DNA of 64,000 bases from positions 8,432,001-8,496,000 of the forward strand of contig NZ_CP026652.1 of assembly GCF_002946835.1 (NCBI RefSeq), written 5' to 3'. Position 1 is the first letter of the stretch. Every line of letters starts with the position of its first letter. Both the position numbers and the translations under genes were made by a program. The notes beneath the pieces were generated by a model. It was not told the origin of the DNA, ran no database searches, and was given only the letters and a program-made list of their open reading frames with translations. Source of the stretch: Streptomyces dengpaensis (GTDB taxonomy: Bacteria; Actinomycetota; Actinomycetes; Streptomycetales; Streptomycetaceae). Below are positions 35,706-44,306 of this stretch, in pieces.

Positions 35706-35912
35706 CCTGCACAACGACGCAACCGCCGTCACAGCGGCCCAACTACGAGACGTAACGAGGTTGATGCAGGCTGGCCAGTGGCAGGCCGGTGATCCGGAGA
35801 TCCTGATCGTCATGGACTCCGGCTACGACGTGGCCTACCTCTCACACGCCCTCACGGACCTGCCCGTCGTGCTGGTCGGGCGCCTGCGCTCGGACCGCGT
35901 CATGTGTGCCGG
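35706..35912 (+). pseudogene. Transposase fragment (DDE type)
   Basis: The frame reads LHNDATAVTAAQLRDVTRLM, then DPEILIVMDSGYDVAYLSHA and LPVVLVGRLRSDRVM, matching the catalytic-core region (LIV-DSGYD) of a streptomycete DDE transposase group. It is cut at about 35912 by an intron RT fragment on the other strand. Confidence 0.65.
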
Positions 35913-36045
35913 GTTTCGGAATGAACACCCGGCGCGCGGGCAACGGCCGCCAGCGGCCTTCCTTGAGTTCCGCGGCCAGTTCGTCAAGGAGCCGGTCGAT
36001 GCCGTACTCCTCGATCTGCGTGAGAGTGATGGCGTCAAATGCCTG
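35905..36045 (-). pseudogene. Group II intron reverse transcriptase fragment
   Basis: The minus strand reads AFDAITLTQIEEYGIDRLLD, then ELKEGRWRPLPARRVFIPKPG, the RT-0/RT-1 region of bacterial group II intron proteins, different in sequence from the RT at 11744. Only about 46 codons remain. Confidence 0.7.
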
Positions 36046-36325
36046 GAGCGCCGTTGTTCCGACGCACCATCGGTCCACCGGTCCAGTCTCTTTGTTGTGC
36101 CGCGCCAATGTGCCGCGAAAGCGGCCGTACTGTGCCCGGCTGCCGGAACGACGAAGTCCGGCGACCGCTGACACGCCCCCGGGCGCGGCTAACGCTGCTG
36201 AGGAGCGTCGACATGACGAACGCAACAGCTCTACTTGCGCAAGGATTACCGGGCGTGAGGATGACCATCGAGGTCCATTCGGTCACCCGGGACGGCATCG
36301 CGACACCCCCGCGCGTCACCGTGAG

Positions 36326-36577
36326 CGTGCCGTACGGCTGCGCCGGTGCCCAGTGTTCAACGCTGACCGTAACGCCTTGCCCGCTCTGTCCGGACGCGGA
36401 CAGTAGCGGCAGGTCGACGTGGAGCCGCGCGGATGTGGCAGGTGCCTCCGAGGTGCCGAGCCCTGCGGAGACCACATGGGCGCAGGTGAGGGCCAGTTCG
36501 GTGGTCACGAGGAACCCCAGGCCCACAGGCTCGCCCACCTCCTCGCCGGCGTACGAGCGCGTTCTGATGTTCCTCGC
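36326..36577 (-). pseudogene. Trypsin-like serine protease N-terminal fragment
   Basis: The minus strand reads GEPVGLGFLVTTELALTCAH then VVSAGLG, VDLPLL and VSVEHWAP. GxGFLV followed by LTCAHVV is the start of the trypsin-like domains used as effector or sensor modules in actinobacterial NTPase conflict proteins. It ends at about 36326 in unrelated DNA. The plus-strand piece 36213-36330 (MTNATALLAQGLPGVRMTIE) has a good ribosome site (GAGGAGCG) but is cut off at the same junction. Confidence 0.6.
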
Positions 36578-37019
36578 CATCGCGCTCATGGAGTCCTTCG
36601 GCATCCGCACCTGGGTGACCAACGACGGCGGCTTTGCCCACACCGACGGCTTCGCGCTGTCCCATGGGCGCCGGGCCGTCATCGCCTCGTGGGTACGGAC
36701 CGAGGGGGCCTCCCACCTCGCGGTCACCGCGCGGCCGGGAGCCCTGCGGACGTTCGCCGACGTGACCGGCCACGTCAGCGACCACTCTGCCACGGCGGCC
36801 GAGCAGGCCGGACAGCGCCTCGTGGCAACCGCGGAGTACCTCGGCCTCGATGCCTCCTGGCTCGGTCGCCGGTGCGCACAGTTGTCGGCCGTCGGCACGG
36901 AGCGGCTCGCCCGGCCGCGCAGCCGGTTACTCGGCCTCGAAGGGCTGGAGGCCGCCTGCCGGTTCGTCGCCGAGCAGCTGGTGATCATTCCGCGTACCCG
37001 GACGATGCCGACCCGATAG
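36567..37019 (+). CDS. Conserved actinobacterial hypothetical protein, N-terminally truncated
   Basis: The frame reads VLMFLAIALMESFGIRTWVT then NDGGFAHTDGFALS, RRAVIASWVRTEG, and C-terminal LGLEGLEAACRFVAEQL. This looks like the C-terminal ligand-side region of a family of streptomycete regulators, but no DNA-binding domain is visible upstream, where a protease fragment abuts. The ATG at 36567 is simply the first in the conserved part. Probably a remnant. The asparaginase gene follows 59 bp later with its own ribosome site. Confidence 0.5.
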   Translation: MFLAIALMESFGIRTWVTNDGGFAHTDGFALSHGRRAVIASWVRTEGASHLAVTARPGALRTFADVTGHVSDHSATAAEQAGQRLVATAEYLGLDASWLGRRCAQLSAVGTERLARPRSRLLGLEGLEAACRFVAEQLVIIPRTRTMPTR

Positions 37020-37078
37020 CCTGCCAGAACCACTGGTGAGGCCGCGCTCGGCGGCGTCCGGATAGGGGAGCAGGGGAT

Positions 37079-38080
37079 ATGACGGAGTCGGGCAGGCACG
37101 TGGCGGTCTTCTCCCTCGGCGGCACGATCGCCATGACCACCGATCCCACCACCGGAGGCGTTGTACCCGCGCTCTCGGCCCACGAGCTCCTCGCAGCGGT
37201 ACCCGCCCTGGCCACGAGCGGCATCGGCCTCAAGGTGCAGGACTTCCGGCGTCTGCCCGGCGCCTCCCTGACCTTCGAGGACCTCACCGCACTGTCGGCC
37301 GCGATCACAGCGGAGCTGGAGGCCGGAGACATCGACGGCGTCGTCATCACCCAGGGCACCGACACCATCGAGGAGACCGCCTTCCTCCTCGACCTCTACC
37401 ACAGCCACGAGCAGCCGGTCGTCGTCACCGGCGCGATGCGCAACCCCACCCTTCCTGGCGCCGACGGCCCGGCCAACCTCCACGCCGCCGTCCTGGCCGC
37501 CGCCGATCCCGACCTCAGGGGCGCCGGCTGCCTCGTCGTACTCGGCGACGAGATCCACTCGGCCCGGACCGTCCGCAAGTCCCACACCACCAGCCCCGCC
37601 GCCTTCACCTCACCGTCGTGCGGCCCGATCGCACGGATCGCGGAGAACCGGGTGCGGATGGTGGGCGGCCTGCCGAGCCGCGGACCGCTGGTCAGCGCCC
37701 CCGACCGCGAGGTGCGCGTCGGGCTCTACACCGTCACCCTCGGCGACGACGGCGCCCTGCTCGACCTGTGGGACGGAAACTGCGACGGACTCGTGGTCGC
37801 GGCCTTCGGCGTCGGCCACGTCCCGGAGCGTCTCGTCGAAGGGCTCACCAAGCTCGCCTCCCGCATTCCCGTAGTCCTCGCCTCCCGCATCGGCAACGGT
37901 CCCGTCCTGTCCGACACGTACGGCTTCCCCGGCTCCGAGAAGGACCTCCTCGGCCGAGGGCTCATCGGCGCCGGAGACCTCAGCCCGTACCAGGCGAGGC
38001 TTCTCCTCCACGCCCTGCTCGCCCACGGCGCCGACGGGGCGACGGTCCGCGAGACTTTCACCACCGCCTTCGCCTACTGA
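37079..38080 (+). CDS. L-asparaginase
   Basis: A 333-residue type I/II asparaginase family enzyme, hydrolysing Asn to Asp and ammonia. The first nucleophile Thr is in FSLGGTIAMT, the second in TQGTDTIEET, and the catalytic Lys is in VRKSHTTSPAAF. No signal peptide, so it is cytoplasmic. GGGGAGCAGGGGAT lies upstream of the ATG. The next gene, 27 bp downstream, encodes a PPC/DUF296 protein and is probably cotranscribed. Confidence 0.92.
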   Translation: MTESGRHVAVFSLGGTIAMTTDPTTGGVVPALSAHELLAAVPALATSGIGLKVQDFRRLPGASLTFEDLTALSAAITAELEAGDIDGVVITQGTDTIEETAFLLDLYHSHEQPVVVTGAMRNPTLPGADGPANLHAAVLAAADPDLRGAGCLVVLGDEIHSARTVRKSHTTSPAAFTSPSCGPIARIAENRVRMVGGLPSRGPLVSAPDREVRVGLYTVTLGDDGALLDLWDGNCDGLVVAAFGVGHVPERLVEGLTKLASRIPVVLASRIGNGPVLSDTYGFPGSEKDLLGRGLIGAGDLSPYQARLLLHALLAHGADGATVRETFTTAFAY

Positions 38081-38107
38081 CCCCACCTCTTCTGGAGGCA
38101 CCCGCAC

Positions 38108-38566
38108 ATGCGTGCTCACGAGCTGACCGTAGGCCGCACCTTCGGCGTCACCTTCGACCACGGGGAGGATTTCTTCGAGGCGCTGTCCACCTTCTGCCGG
38201 GACAACGGTGTGCGGCAGGGCTACATCCCCTCGTTCATCGGAGCCTTCGCGGAGGCCGAGATCGTGGGCGCCTGCGAGACGCTCGAGGACCCGGACGCAC
38301 CGGTCTGGTCGAAGACCTATGTCACCAACGTCGAGGCATTCGGCGCGGGCACTCTCGCCCACGACCCGGCCACCGGCGGGATACTCCCGCACATCCACGT
38401 CTCCGCCGGCCTGAAGGCTCATTCGGCCGACGGCAGGACGAGCCACCTCCTCAGCGCCAAGGTCCAGTTCCTCAGCGAACTGCTGATCGTGGAGGTCACG
38501 TCTCCCACGATGACCCGACCTCGGAACCCCGATCTCTACGACGTTCCGCTGCTCACGTTCGGCTGA
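38108..38566 (+). CDS. PPC/DUF296 domain protein
   Basis: A 152-residue single-domain protein of the PPC (plants and prokaryotes conserved, PCC/DUF296) family. The core is GVTFDHGEDFFEALSTFCRD, YIPSFIGAFAEAEI and ILPHIHVSAGLKA, with the PHIHV motif typical of the family. In plants this fold is in AT-hook proteins; in bacteria it is a trimeric protein of unclear function. TCTGGAGG precedes the ATG. It is coupled by position to the asparaginase gene. The 3' end overlaps the convergent nucleotidyltransferase gene by 14 bp. Confidence 0.85.
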   Translation: MRAHELTVGRTFGVTFDHGEDFFEALSTFCRDNGVRQGYIPSFIGAFAEAEIVGACETLEDPDAPVWSKTYVTNVEAFGAGTLAHDPATGGILPHIHVSAGLKAHSADGRTSHLLSAKVQFLSELLIVEVTSPTMTRPRNPDLYDVPLLTFG

Positions 38567-39176
38567 TCGGAAGGAGTCGGCGGAGCCAGGGGTGGTCCGG
38601 TGCGATCACCTTGATCGCGTCCGCCAGCCAGACGCGCTGCGACAACCCCAGGAGCGGCAGCACCGCCTCGAAGTCGATCTCGTCCTTCTCCCGGGTCGCC
38701 TTCGCCTTGTAGAAGAGCTGCACCTCCGGCGCGAGATACGGGACACCCGTCTCGCTCGTCCGCCCGAGCCGGTCGATCGGGAGCCGGACCTCCGGGTCGC
38801 GCCGCGAGACCCACTGAGTGCCCTCGGCCTCGTCCACCATGATCTGGATGGACCAGGGTGCCTCCGGCGTGCGGCGGCACCAGATGTCGTGGAGCGGCGG
38901 CCGAAGGACCTCTCCAGGACGCCACGGTCGCAGCTCCCCCTGGCCGGGCGGGTCCGCCACGTACAGGTCCCAGCCGGCCAGGAGATCACGTACGAGGGCC
39001 TGGTCGCGGCGTAGGACGAGGATGTCGAGATCACCGTGCGGGCGCAGGTGACGGCCGACTGCGAGCTCGATTGCGTATCCGCCGGCGATCCACCACGGGA
39101 AGTCCGGCTTGGCGAACACCGCGGCCACATCCTCGGGACGATCCGGCACCCAGTGCCCCAACACATCAGCACTCAC
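38553..39176 (-). CDS. Nucleotidyltransferase-fold protein (aminoglycoside adenylyltransferase-like)
   Basis: A 207-residue protein with an NTase-fold signature: FPWWIAGGYAIELAVGRHLR then HGDLDILVLRRDQ, where the DLDI acids would bind Mg2+. Later segments such as DIWCRRTPEAPWSIQIMVDE and YLAPEVQLFYKAKATREKDE are typical of AadB/AAC-like nucleotidyltransferase relatives found widely in Streptomyces. Antibiotic modification is possible but not shown. The GTG start is inferred from the fold boundary. Confidence 0.8.
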   Translation of the reverse strand: MSADVLGHWVPDRPEDVAAVFAKPDFPWWIAGGYAIELAVGRHLRPHGDLDILVLRRDQALVRDLLAGWDLYVADPPGQGELRPWRPGEVLRPPLHDIWCRRTPEAPWSIQIMVDEAEGTQWVSRRDPEVRLPIDRLGRTSETGVPYLAPEVQLFYKAKATREKDEIDFEAVLPLLGLSQRVWLADAIKVIAPDHPWLRRLLPISRT

Positions 39177-39497
39177 CCGCCCATGCTCCCAGTGACCAGG
39201 CGAGCGAAGGCGAAGGGCGGCGGCGAGTCGGCAGCCTGGACTGGCCGCCCGCTCGCTCGCACGCTCATAAACGCCCATGAGCATCAGGGCCACCGGCGGC
39301 CATCGTTGAGTGCGTGACTCGCGACCGGCCTTGCGGCTCGGGGCTTGAGCCACGATCCTCCCGGATCCACAGGCGCCCGAAGTCAGGGTGCTTCCTGCGG
39401 CAGCACGCCTCTCGGTGGCGTACTGCCCTACTTCCGTGACCACATCGCAGCCCCGGGAGAAGGTCATCGACGTCACCCACAGGAGGTCCGCCGCCCG
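39177..39497. other. Divergent intergenic region
   Basis: About 320 bp between the nucleotidyltransferase and HATPase genes. No gene recognised. AGGAGG at 39480-39486 is the ribosome site of the next gene. Confidence 0.5.
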
Positions 39498-40028
39498 ATG
39501 ATCAGCGCGCCGTCCGCCACTCTCGGCCTCGTGTACCGCTGGACCGACCACACCCTCAACCCGACCGGGGAAGTCCGCGCGGTTCAGCGAGGCGTCCTCA
39601 AGGATTTGGGCCTGTCCGGAAACGTCATCAGTGACGGCGTCCTGGGAGTCTCGGAGCTCGTGGCGAACGCGCACGAGTACGCGTGTGGCCCGTACGAGGT
39701 GCGCCTCCGCTCGGCCGCCGGGAGATACATCTGCGAGATCCATGACGGGGATCCTCTGGTCCCCACGGGCCGCTACCGCGGTGCCACGCTCTCGCCGGAC
39801 GCCGAACCGGCTGAGGGGGCGAGTGGGTTGCTAGCTGAGCGGGGACGGGGCCCGCGCATCGTGAATGAGTTGGCCCAGGGGCAGTGGGGGTTCCACGCCA
39901 CGGATTGTGGCGCCAAGGCCGCCTGGATCGTGCTGGCCACGGCTTCGGTGGCGCTGTCCGAGGGGAAGGATGCTGACGGTGCTCGGGCATCCTGTGCCGA
40001 GAGCGAACCAAGACACCAGAAAGCTTGA
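39498..40028 (+). CDS. HATPase_c anti-sigma-like ATP-binding protein
   Basis: A 176-residue GHKL ATPase-domain protein of the RsbW/SpoIIAB-like type abundant in Streptomyces, usually acting as an anti-sigma kinase. The N-box is GVLGVSELVANAHEYACGPY, then RSAAGRYICEIHDGDPLVPT (DGD in place of the usual D-G-G/G1 box) and GRGPRIVNELAQGQWGFH (G2-like). A strong AGGAGG ribosome site defines the start. No sigma or anti-anti-sigma partner is adjacent. The C-terminal tail after AWIVL is charged and probably disordered. Confidence 0.85.
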   Translation: MISAPSATLGLVYRWTDHTLNPTGEVRAVQRGVLKDLGLSGNVISDGVLGVSELVANAHEYACGPYEVRLRSAAGRYICEIHDGDPLVPTGRYRGATLSPDAEPAEGASGLLAERGRGPRIVNELAQGQWGFHATDCGAKAAWIVLATASVALSEGKDADGARASCAESEPRHQKA

Positions 40029-40333
40029 CGGTGCATCGGATCCAGTCCGAAGAACCCCGCCAGGACGCGTCCGGCCAGGCAAGCGGGGGTGCAGAAGGCG
40101 CCGAGACGCGATCCAACGGCGAGCTGCCGACCGCACCGTGCCGGTCCGTTTGCGCCCCCAGCCGTGCCCAGGTGATCCGGACGACGGCGCCAAGCGACGC
40201 TGTCCAACCGCTGACTGACCAGGCGGATACCTCTCGGTCCGCTGGTGCGGTGAACCTGTGCGGACCGGTCAGCGCAGCCCCGCGAACACCACAGCTGCCG
40301 CCGTGCCGCCCACGATGGCGCGAGGAATCCAGC
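40029..40333. other. Intergenic, no gene recognised
   Basis: About 305 bp up to the IS701 left end. No family resemblance in any frame. Confidence 0.45.
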
Positions 40334-41859
40334 ACTAGCGGTGGTTTGTTGACGACGGGTTCGTCCGGGAGTAGGCCGTGTGGTGAAGGCGTCAACTACG
40401 GTCTGGGGAGCCCGAGATGACGAAGAGGCTGTCGTGTCCGCCCGCGCCGGGGCCGTTGGAAGCGTACGCCGTCCGGTTCGATGACCTCTTCTCCACGCTG
40501 GCTCAGCGGCGTGGGTTTCGTGAGAGTACCTGGCCGGGCTGCTGCTGCCGCGGGACCGGAACAAGACACTGACCTGCCTGGCAGGTACGGAACCCGTGGT
40601 CGGCGCCCAGCATGCGGCAGCCCAGCGGCTGCAGTTCTTCCTTTCCGAGTCGACCTGGGACCAGGAAGCCATCAACGCCCGCCGGATGGAGCTGCTGCTG
40701 GCCGACCCGGCCACCGCCCCGCACCCGGGCGGGGTGCTGGTGGTCGACGACTCCGGGGACCGCAAGGACGGCAGTGCGACCGCGCACGTGGGCAAGCAGT
40801 ACCTCGGCTCGGTCGGGAAGATCGACCGCGGTGTGGTCACGGTGACCACCTGCTGGGCGGATGAGCGGGTCTACTACCCGCTGCACGCCGTCCCCTACAC
40901 CCCCGCCCACCACTTCCCACACGGGAAGAGTGATCCCGAGTTCCGTACGAAGCTGCAGATCGGGGCCGTCTTGGCCCGTCAGGCCGCAGAGGCAGGGGTG
41001 TCCTTCCGAGCGGTGGCAGCCGACTGTGCCTACGGCGACCACGACAGCTTCCGCAGGGAACTGTCCGCCGCCCACCTGCCGTTCGTGATGGCCCTCAAAC
41101 GAGGCCACGGCACATGGCAGTACAAAGACGCCTTCCGGCCGGTGGATGCCGCCCGCGAACTGGCCTGGCGGGGTCCCGAGCAGCCCGGCGACTGGCAGCC
41201 GGTCACCCGTGCTTTCCGTGACGGCCGCACCACCACCTGGTGGGCCGCCGACGCCCAGCTGGGCTGGTGGGGACCCAACGGCGCGATCCGGCTGGTCGTG
41301 GCCACCACCGACCCGGCCACCCTGCCCAAGAACGCCACCTGGTACCTGGCCACCAACCTGCCCCGCCCCGGCTCACCCCGCGAGCAGTGCAGCCGGCACC
41401 CGGCGGCCGACCTGACCGAAGTCGTGCGGATCTACGGGCTGCGGCACTGGGTTGAGCAGAGCTACAAACAAGTCAAGGACGAGCTCGGCTGGGCCGACTT
41501 CCAGGTCCGCTCCAACACCGCCATCCGCCGCCACCAGACCCTGGTCACCTGCGCGTTCAGCTTCTGCTGGAACACCTGGTTCGCCCCGCCCCCGCCCGTC
41601 CGGCCACAGGCCGAACACGACGACCCGCCACCGGCGGGAAAGAGGGAGCGAGACGGAACACCATCCACCTCAACCGCCCTGCTGGCCCCGGGCGATCCGG
41701 GCCGTCCGTGGCTGGCTGGTGCCCTGGAACACGCTGCGACGCTACTGGCGGGCCTGGACACCCCAGCCCCCACCCACCGAACTCCAGGCCATGATCGACG
41801 CCGTCGCCACCGGCAGACCTCTTGATCTCTACCGCCCGGTCTAACAAACCACCGCTAGT
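40334..41859 (+). mobile_element. IS701-family insertion sequence with decayed transposase
   Basis: Perfect 17-bp terminal repeats: ACTAGCGGTGGTTTGTT at 40334 and its complement ending at 41859. CTAG at both ends (40335-40338 and 41855-41858) fits the 4-bp CTAG-type target duplication of IS701 elements. The right-hand CTAG regenerates the TAG stop of the M24 gene, so that gene is left intact. Confidence 0.85.
40417..41844 (+). pseudogene. IS701-family transposase with two frameshifts
   Basis: From ATG 40417 the frame reads LEAYAVRFDDLFSTLAQRRG to about 40526. A shift there is needed to continue into YLAGLLLPRDRNKTLTCLAG and the DDE core (VLVVDDSGDRKDG; FRAVAADCAYGDHDSF; HWVEQSYKQVKDELGW). 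A second shift near 41660 is needed to reach the natural C terminus (GWLVPWNTLRRYWRAW to LDLYRPV). The transposase is therefore inactive in this copy unless expressed by frameshifting. Confidence 0.85.
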
Positions 41860-43189
41860 ACGGATTGGCGACGAAGAGTTCCTGGGCCGGGAAGAGGGTG
41901 AGGACCCGGACGCCGTCGGCGGTGACCACGACCTCCTCCTCGATTCGCGCCGCGGAGTAGCCGTCGGCGGCGGGGCAATAGGTCTCGAGCGCGAAGACCA
42001 TGCCCTCGTGGATCTCGGCGGGGTGCTCGAGGGAGTTCAGCCGACTGATGATCGGCCGCTCGTGCAGACCGAGACCGAGACCGTGGGCGAACTGCAGCCC
42101 GAAAGCGTCCATTTCGGTGGCGAAGCCGAACTCGGTGGCCTTGGGCCAGGCCTTGGCGATGACGTCGGTGGTCTGTCCGGGGCGCACCAGCTCGATCGCG
42201 GCGTCGATCCACTCCCGCGCCCTGGTGTAGGCGTCGCGCTGCGCGGGCGTCGAGGAGCCGACGTTGAGGGTGCGGTAGTAGCAGGTGCGGTACCCCTGGT
42301 AGGACTGAATGATGTCGAAGAAGCAGGTGTCACCGGGACGGATGAGCCGGTCGGTGAAGTTGTGCGGATGCGGGTTGCACCGCTCCCCCGACACCGCGTT
42401 GATCGCCTCGACGTCGTCCGAACCCTGCTCGTAGAGGTACTTGTTGGCGAGAGCGACGATGTCGTTCTCGCGCACACCCGGCTTGAGGGCCTCGGAGATC
42501 TGCTGGTAGGCGCCGTCGACCATCGCCGCCGCCTGCGAGAGCAGCATGAGCTCGTCGGCGTTCTTGATCGCGCGGGCGTCCAGCATGACCTGCTGGGCGT
42601 CCACGGTGGTCAGTCCGGCACGCTGCATCTCGAAGAGGAACGGGGGCTCGACGATGTCGACGCCGATCGGGGCGTCGGCGACCCCGTGGTCGACGAGAAT
42701 GCCCTTCAGTTCGGCGACCGCACGCTCCATCAGGCCGACTTCGGGACCGATGGCGCCGCGCAGGCCGAGCATGCCGGCCCGGCAGTTCTCCGGCCCCAGC
42801 CACGGCGCATGAAGCTGGTGGTGGCGTGCGGCGGACCCGAAGTCCCAGACGACGGGCTCGTGATCGCGGGTCAGCAGCGCATAGCGGGTCATCTTGTCCC
42901 GCGACCACTCACCGATCACCGTGCCGGTGACATAGCGGATGTTGTTGATGTCGAACAGCAGGACCGCACCCAGGTCCGTGCTCTCAAGGGCCGCCCTGGC
43001 GCGGGCCATGCGGTAGGCACGCAGCCGGTCGAAGTCGATCCGGGTCTCGAAGTCGACGTCGGTGTGTCCGGGCGCGGGCACCAGCGGGCTCCTGAACAGG
43101 GCTGCCCGCTCCTGCGCCACCTCGGACGAATTGAAAAGGACGCCGGTGGTGTCGGTGGTCGTGTCGGTCACGCTGGTCTCCTGGTTCAC
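41855..43189 (-). CDS. M24-fold metalloenzyme, DddP-like
   Basis: A 444-residue pita-bread-fold protein of the M24 (methionine aminopeptidase/prolidase) superfamily. Its C-terminal half closely follows the pattern of DMSP lyase DddP: RPGDTCFFDIIQSYQGYRTC, FAHGLGLGLHERPIISRLN, GMVFALETYCPAADGYSAAR and EEEVVV, supplying Asp, His and Glu ligands. DddP cleaves dimethylsulfoniopropionate to acrylate and dimethylsulfide; other relatives are peptidases, so the substrate is not settled. It lies 35 bp after a beta-hydroxyacid dehydrogenase in one operon under a LacI-type operator, next to a LIV-type importer. An IS701 sits exactly at its stop codon. Confidence 0.82.
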   Translation of the reverse strand: MNQETSVTDTTTDTTGVLFNSSEVAQERAALFRSPLVPAPGHTDVDFETRIDFDRLRAYRMARARAALESTDLGAVLLFDINNIRYVTGTVIGEWSRDKMTRYALLTRDHEPVVWDFGSAARHHQLHAPWLGPENCRAGMLGLRGAIGPEVGLMERAVAELKGILVDHGVADAPIGVDIVEPPFLFEMQRAGLTTVDAQQVMLDARAIKNADELMLLSQAAAMVDGAYQQISEALKPGVRENDIVALANKYLYEQGSDDVEAINAVSGERCNPHPHNFTDRLIRPGDTCFFDIIQSYQGYRTCYYRTLNVGSSTPAQRDAYTRAREWIDAAIELVRPGQTTDVIAKAWPKATEFGFATEMDAFGLQFAHGLGLGLHERPIISRLNSLEHPAEIHEGMVFALETYCPAADGYSAARIEEEVVVTADGVRVLTLFPAQELFVANPY

Positions 43190-43224
43190 ATTGCTGTCAT
43201 AGGCGTGGGTAACATGAGGCAGCG

Positions 43225-44169
43225 TCAGGAGGCGTCGCTCAGACCGTCCGTGACTTTGGTGTCCTCCGGCTCGAGGGTCAGACCGGCGGCGAGGGCCGCC
43301 TCGGTCAGCAGGACCGCAAAGTCGATGTCACGGTGCCCGCGGCCGATGGAGTGTTGCACCAGCTGGTGGGTCAGCGACGCGACCGGCATGGGGACCTCCA
43401 GTTCCCGGGCGACGGCCAGGCCCAGGTCGAAGTCCTTGCGCAGCAGCTCGGGCGTGAACGTCGGGCTGAGGTCGAGGTTCACGAAGGCGGGGGTCTTGTA
43501 CTGGGTGAAGACCGACCCCATGACCGAGCCGTTGAGGAACTCCAGGAAAGCGGCTCGGCTCACGCCGCCCTTCTCCGCCAGCACGGTGATCTCGGCCAGC
43601 GACTGGGTGACGACACCGAGGAAGATGTTGTGCGCCAACTTGACCAGCCGAGCCACCTCGTCGCCACCGGCATAGGTCACCGCGCGCGGCGCGATGGCAG
43701 ACAGCAGTGGCGCGACCTCGTCGAACACCTCGCGGGGCCCGGAGGCGACCATGGAGAGCTTGCCCGCCTTGACGACCTTGCCGTTGCCCGAGACGGGTGC
43801 GGCCAGCAGGGCGGTGCCGATCTGCTCGGCCTCCTGGCGAACCTGAGCGGAGACATCTGCGGACACGGTGGAGCAGTCCACCAGGATGCGCGGCTTCGCC
43901 GACTGCCGCAGGATGCCATGCTCCCCTAGGGTGACCTCGGCGAAGTCCTTGCTGGCGCTGACCATCGTGAAGACGATGTCGCGGTCGGCGAGTTCGGCGG
44001 CGGTGTCGACGACGGTGGCTCCGAGTTCAGTCAGCGGCTCGCACTTGCTGCGGGTCCGGTTGTAGACGGTGACGTCGTGGCCGGCCTTCAACAGGCGCGA
44101 GACCATGGCGTATCCCATCCGCCCGGTGCCGGCCCAGCCGATGGTGGTACGCGGTGTGTTGTCGCTCAT
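43225..44169 (-). CDS. NAD(P)-dependent beta-hydroxyacid dehydrogenase
   Basis: A 314-residue enzyme of the 3-hydroxyisobutyrate/tartronate semialdehyde reductase family. The Rossmann motif is GWAGTGRMGYAM with YNRTRSK following (Arg suggests NADP use). The substrate-binding DCSTVSADVS, LAAPVSGNGKVVKAGKLSMV and the catalytic Lys in ARLVKLAHNIFLGV are all present. It is the first gene after the operator at 44229, followed by the DddP-like gene. Its expected role is oxidation or reduction of a C3-C4 hydroxyacid from the imported substrate. Confidence 0.92.
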   Translation of the reverse strand: MSDNTPRTTIGWAGTGRMGYAMVSRLLKAGHDVTVYNRTRSKCEPLTELGATVVDTAAELADRDIVFTMVSASKDFAEVTLGEHGILRQSAKPRILVDCSTVSADVSAQVRQEAEQIGTALLAAPVSGNGKVVKAGKLSMVASGPREVFDEVAPLLSAIAPRAVTYAGGDEVARLVKLAHNIFLGVVTQSLAEITVLAEKGGVSRAAFLEFLNGSVMGSVFTQYKTPAFVNLDLSPTFTPELLRKDFDLGLAVARELEVPMPVASLTHQLVQHSIGRGHRDIDFAVLLTEAALAAGLTLEPEDTKVTDGLSDAS

Positions 44170-44228
44170 GAGTCAGTCCTCAGGTCGAAGGGCCGCGCGA
44201 GCACGGCCTGGCATGGCATTGACGTGGA

Positions 44229-44238
44229 CAATCGATTG
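44229..44238. promoter_or_regulatory. LacI-type operator before the dehydrogenase operon
   Basis: The palindrome CAATCGATTG sits in the same context (GACAATCGATTGC) as the site at the start of the ABC importer operon. It matches the general LacI-family pattern with a central CG. The local LacI regulator probably binds both. Confidence 0.7.
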
Positions 44239-44306
44239 CATCACCTTTCCCGGGCGGCGGAGGTGTGCCGCCACGGGATTGGCTGGGGAGGAGTGAGTGC
44301 GAGTGG

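Noticed and set aside
36035..37585. A single 516-codon minus-strand gene across 36-37.6 kb
   Set aside because: Only about 80 codons (36326-36577) look like a real protein; the rest is antisense to the asparaginase and hypothetical genes.
41822..43675. Plus-strand frame of 617 codons opposite the DddP-like gene
   Set aside because: Antisense shadow; no domains recognised, while the minus strand encodes well-conserved enzymes.
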